The notes below the pieces were generated by a model. The model searched no databases, was not told the DNA's origin, and was given only the letters and a program-made list of their open reading frames with translations. The translations under genes and the position numbers were made by a program. Below, piece by piece: positions 4,714 through 5,516 of a stretch of 5,516 nucleotides of DNA (positions within the stretch are counted from its first letter, which is position 1; each line of letters starts with the position of its first letter). Source of the DNA: Clostridia bacterium (GTDB lineage: Bacteria; Bacillota_A; Clostridia; Oscillospirales; CAG-272); the NCBI GenBank assembly GCA_017547395.1, contig JAFYPS010000080.1, positions 1 through 5,516 of the forward strand, in the 5' to 3' direction.

Positions 4714-5516
4714 ATCAGTTCTCCGATAATATATTCGCAACAGTTTTTTAAAAGTTTTACATCTGCGAAAGCACCGTGCAAATCCTTGTCGCTTTTAACG
4801 CGTACTTCGATAAACGAAGCCGTGTGACCGCACCAGTATCCGTCGGTAATCTGCTCAAACAAAACCTTTTGAGTGGGGCGTACTCTGATTTCTTCACGGA
4901 GAAGCTCTTTCGAAATCTCGGAGCATACCGCGATAAGTCTCTGTGAGCGTGTATGCTTTATTTCTTCTGCAACCTGCCCCTTCATAGAGGCGGCAACGGT
5001 ACCCGCGCGCTTTGAATACTTAAAGACGTGCGTCTGCAAAAATTTTGCATTTTTTACAAATCGAACGGTTTCTTCAAAATCCTCATCGCTTTCCGTCGGG
5101 AACCCAACGATAAAATCGGTGGTAAACTGCACGCCGTCAATTGCTTTGCGGAGCGCTTCTATACTTTTTAACGCCATTTCGGCATTGTATTTTCTCTTCA
5201 TTGCGGCAAGCGTTTTTGAGCAACCGCTTTGCATCGACAGATGAAAATGAGGTGTGAGCTTTTTTAGCTTTGAAATGTTTTCAATAAAGTCAGGCTTCAT
5301 AATTGTAGGTTCAAGCGAGCCAAGGCGGATGCGCTTGATACCGTCTATTTTTTCAACCTCTTTTAAAAGGTCGCAAAGCTTTTCACCGCTGTCTTTACCG
5401 AACGAAGCGGTTTCGATTCCCGTCAGCACGACCTCGCGAACGCCGCCTTTTGCAAGTGTCTCAACTTCGCTTACGCAGTCGGCGATAGACTTTGAGCGGA
5501 CGGCTCCGCGCGCATC
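4710..5516 (-). CDS. mtaB: tRNA t6A37 methylthiotransferase MtaB (5'-truncated by window)
   Basis: The C-terminal 268 residues of a radical-SAM methylthiotransferase; the reading frame is open to the window edge, so the real start is outside. The first residues, DARGAVRSK, are those that follow the radical-SAM cysteine motif in this family. Then come EVVLTGIETASFG, RLGSLEP, HFHLSMQSGC and TTDFIVGFPTESDEDF. A TRAM-like tRNA-binding domain fills about the last 56 residues. MtaB converts t6A to ms2t6A at position 37 of ANN-decoding tRNAs, using S-adenosylmethionine and two iron-sulfur clusters. The VLTGI and SLQSGC-like motifs favour MtaB over MiaB or RimO. The N-terminal UPF0004 domain and the CxxxCxxC motif cannot be checked. 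The stop overlaps the start of the SGNH gene. The GTG codon at 5429 is internal, not the start. Confidence 0.92.
   Translation of the reverse strand, partial: DARGAVRSKSIADCVSEVETLAKGGVREVVLTGIETASFGKDSGEKLCDLLKEVEKIDGIKRIRLGSLEPTIMKPDFIENISKLKKLTPHFHLSMQSGCSKTLAAMKRKYNAEMALKSIEALRKAIDGVQFTTDFIVGFPTESDEDFEETVRFVKNAKFLQTHVFKYSKRAGTVAASMKGQVAEEIKHTRSQRLIAVCSEISKELLREEIRVRPTQKVLFEQITDGYWCGHTASFIEVRVKSDKDLHGAFADVKLLKNCCEYIIGELI

Noticed and set aside
4873..5244. Plus-strand ORF of 123 codons opposite mtaB
   Set aside because: It lies wholly within conserved mtaB coding sequence and has no recognisable domain.

Overview
The window looks like part of a chromosome from an uncultured low-to-moderate-GC Firmicute (Clostridia, probably a gut lineage). 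The reasons are strong AGGAG-type ribosome binding sites, sigma-A promoters with near-consensus boxes, short tight operons with ATGA overlaps, and the gene families present. The placement is inferred from family content and style, because no rRNA or other taxonomic marker is present.

Layout. Positions 1-303 carry no convincing gene. The left half of that stretch is a block of nested and tandem inverted repeats. To its right are two back-to-back sigma-A type promoters, one facing left into the repeat block and one facing right. The rightward promoter drives a leader with a well-primed 17-codon ORF (304-357) and then two translationally coupled genes. The first (360-1415) is a double zinc-ribbon protein with a C-terminal membrane helix. 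The second (1412-2206) is a secreted or membrane-anchored TPM-domain protein with a Gly-rich tail. The pair resembles YdjG-YdjH of Bacillus subtilis, which work with PspA and the SPFH protein YdjI at the membrane; neither partner is visible here. The unit ends at a strong hairpin terminator (2210-2235) that can also serve the opposing gene.

Everything from 2239 to the right edge is on the minus strand. Read in the direction of transcription it contains a 5'-truncated mtaB (tRNA ms2t6A methylthiotransferase), an SGNH/GDSL-type hydrolase overlapping it by 4 bp, then rpmB (ribosomal protein bL28) with its own near-consensus extended -10 promoter and a palindromic terminator. After that come a DUF6873-like protein (possible guanidino-modifying-enzyme fold) and a YdcF/DUF218 membrane protein overlapping it by 8 bp.

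How they work together. mtaB and rpmB are translation housekeeping genes. The zinc-ribbon/TPM pair is best read as envelope-stress or membrane-associated machinery. The DUF6873-like/YdcF pair is a two-gene module of unknown function whose expression seems to depend on read-through of the rpmB terminator or on an internal promoter. The least explained parts are the left-hand repeat block with its divergent promoters and the small leader ORF.
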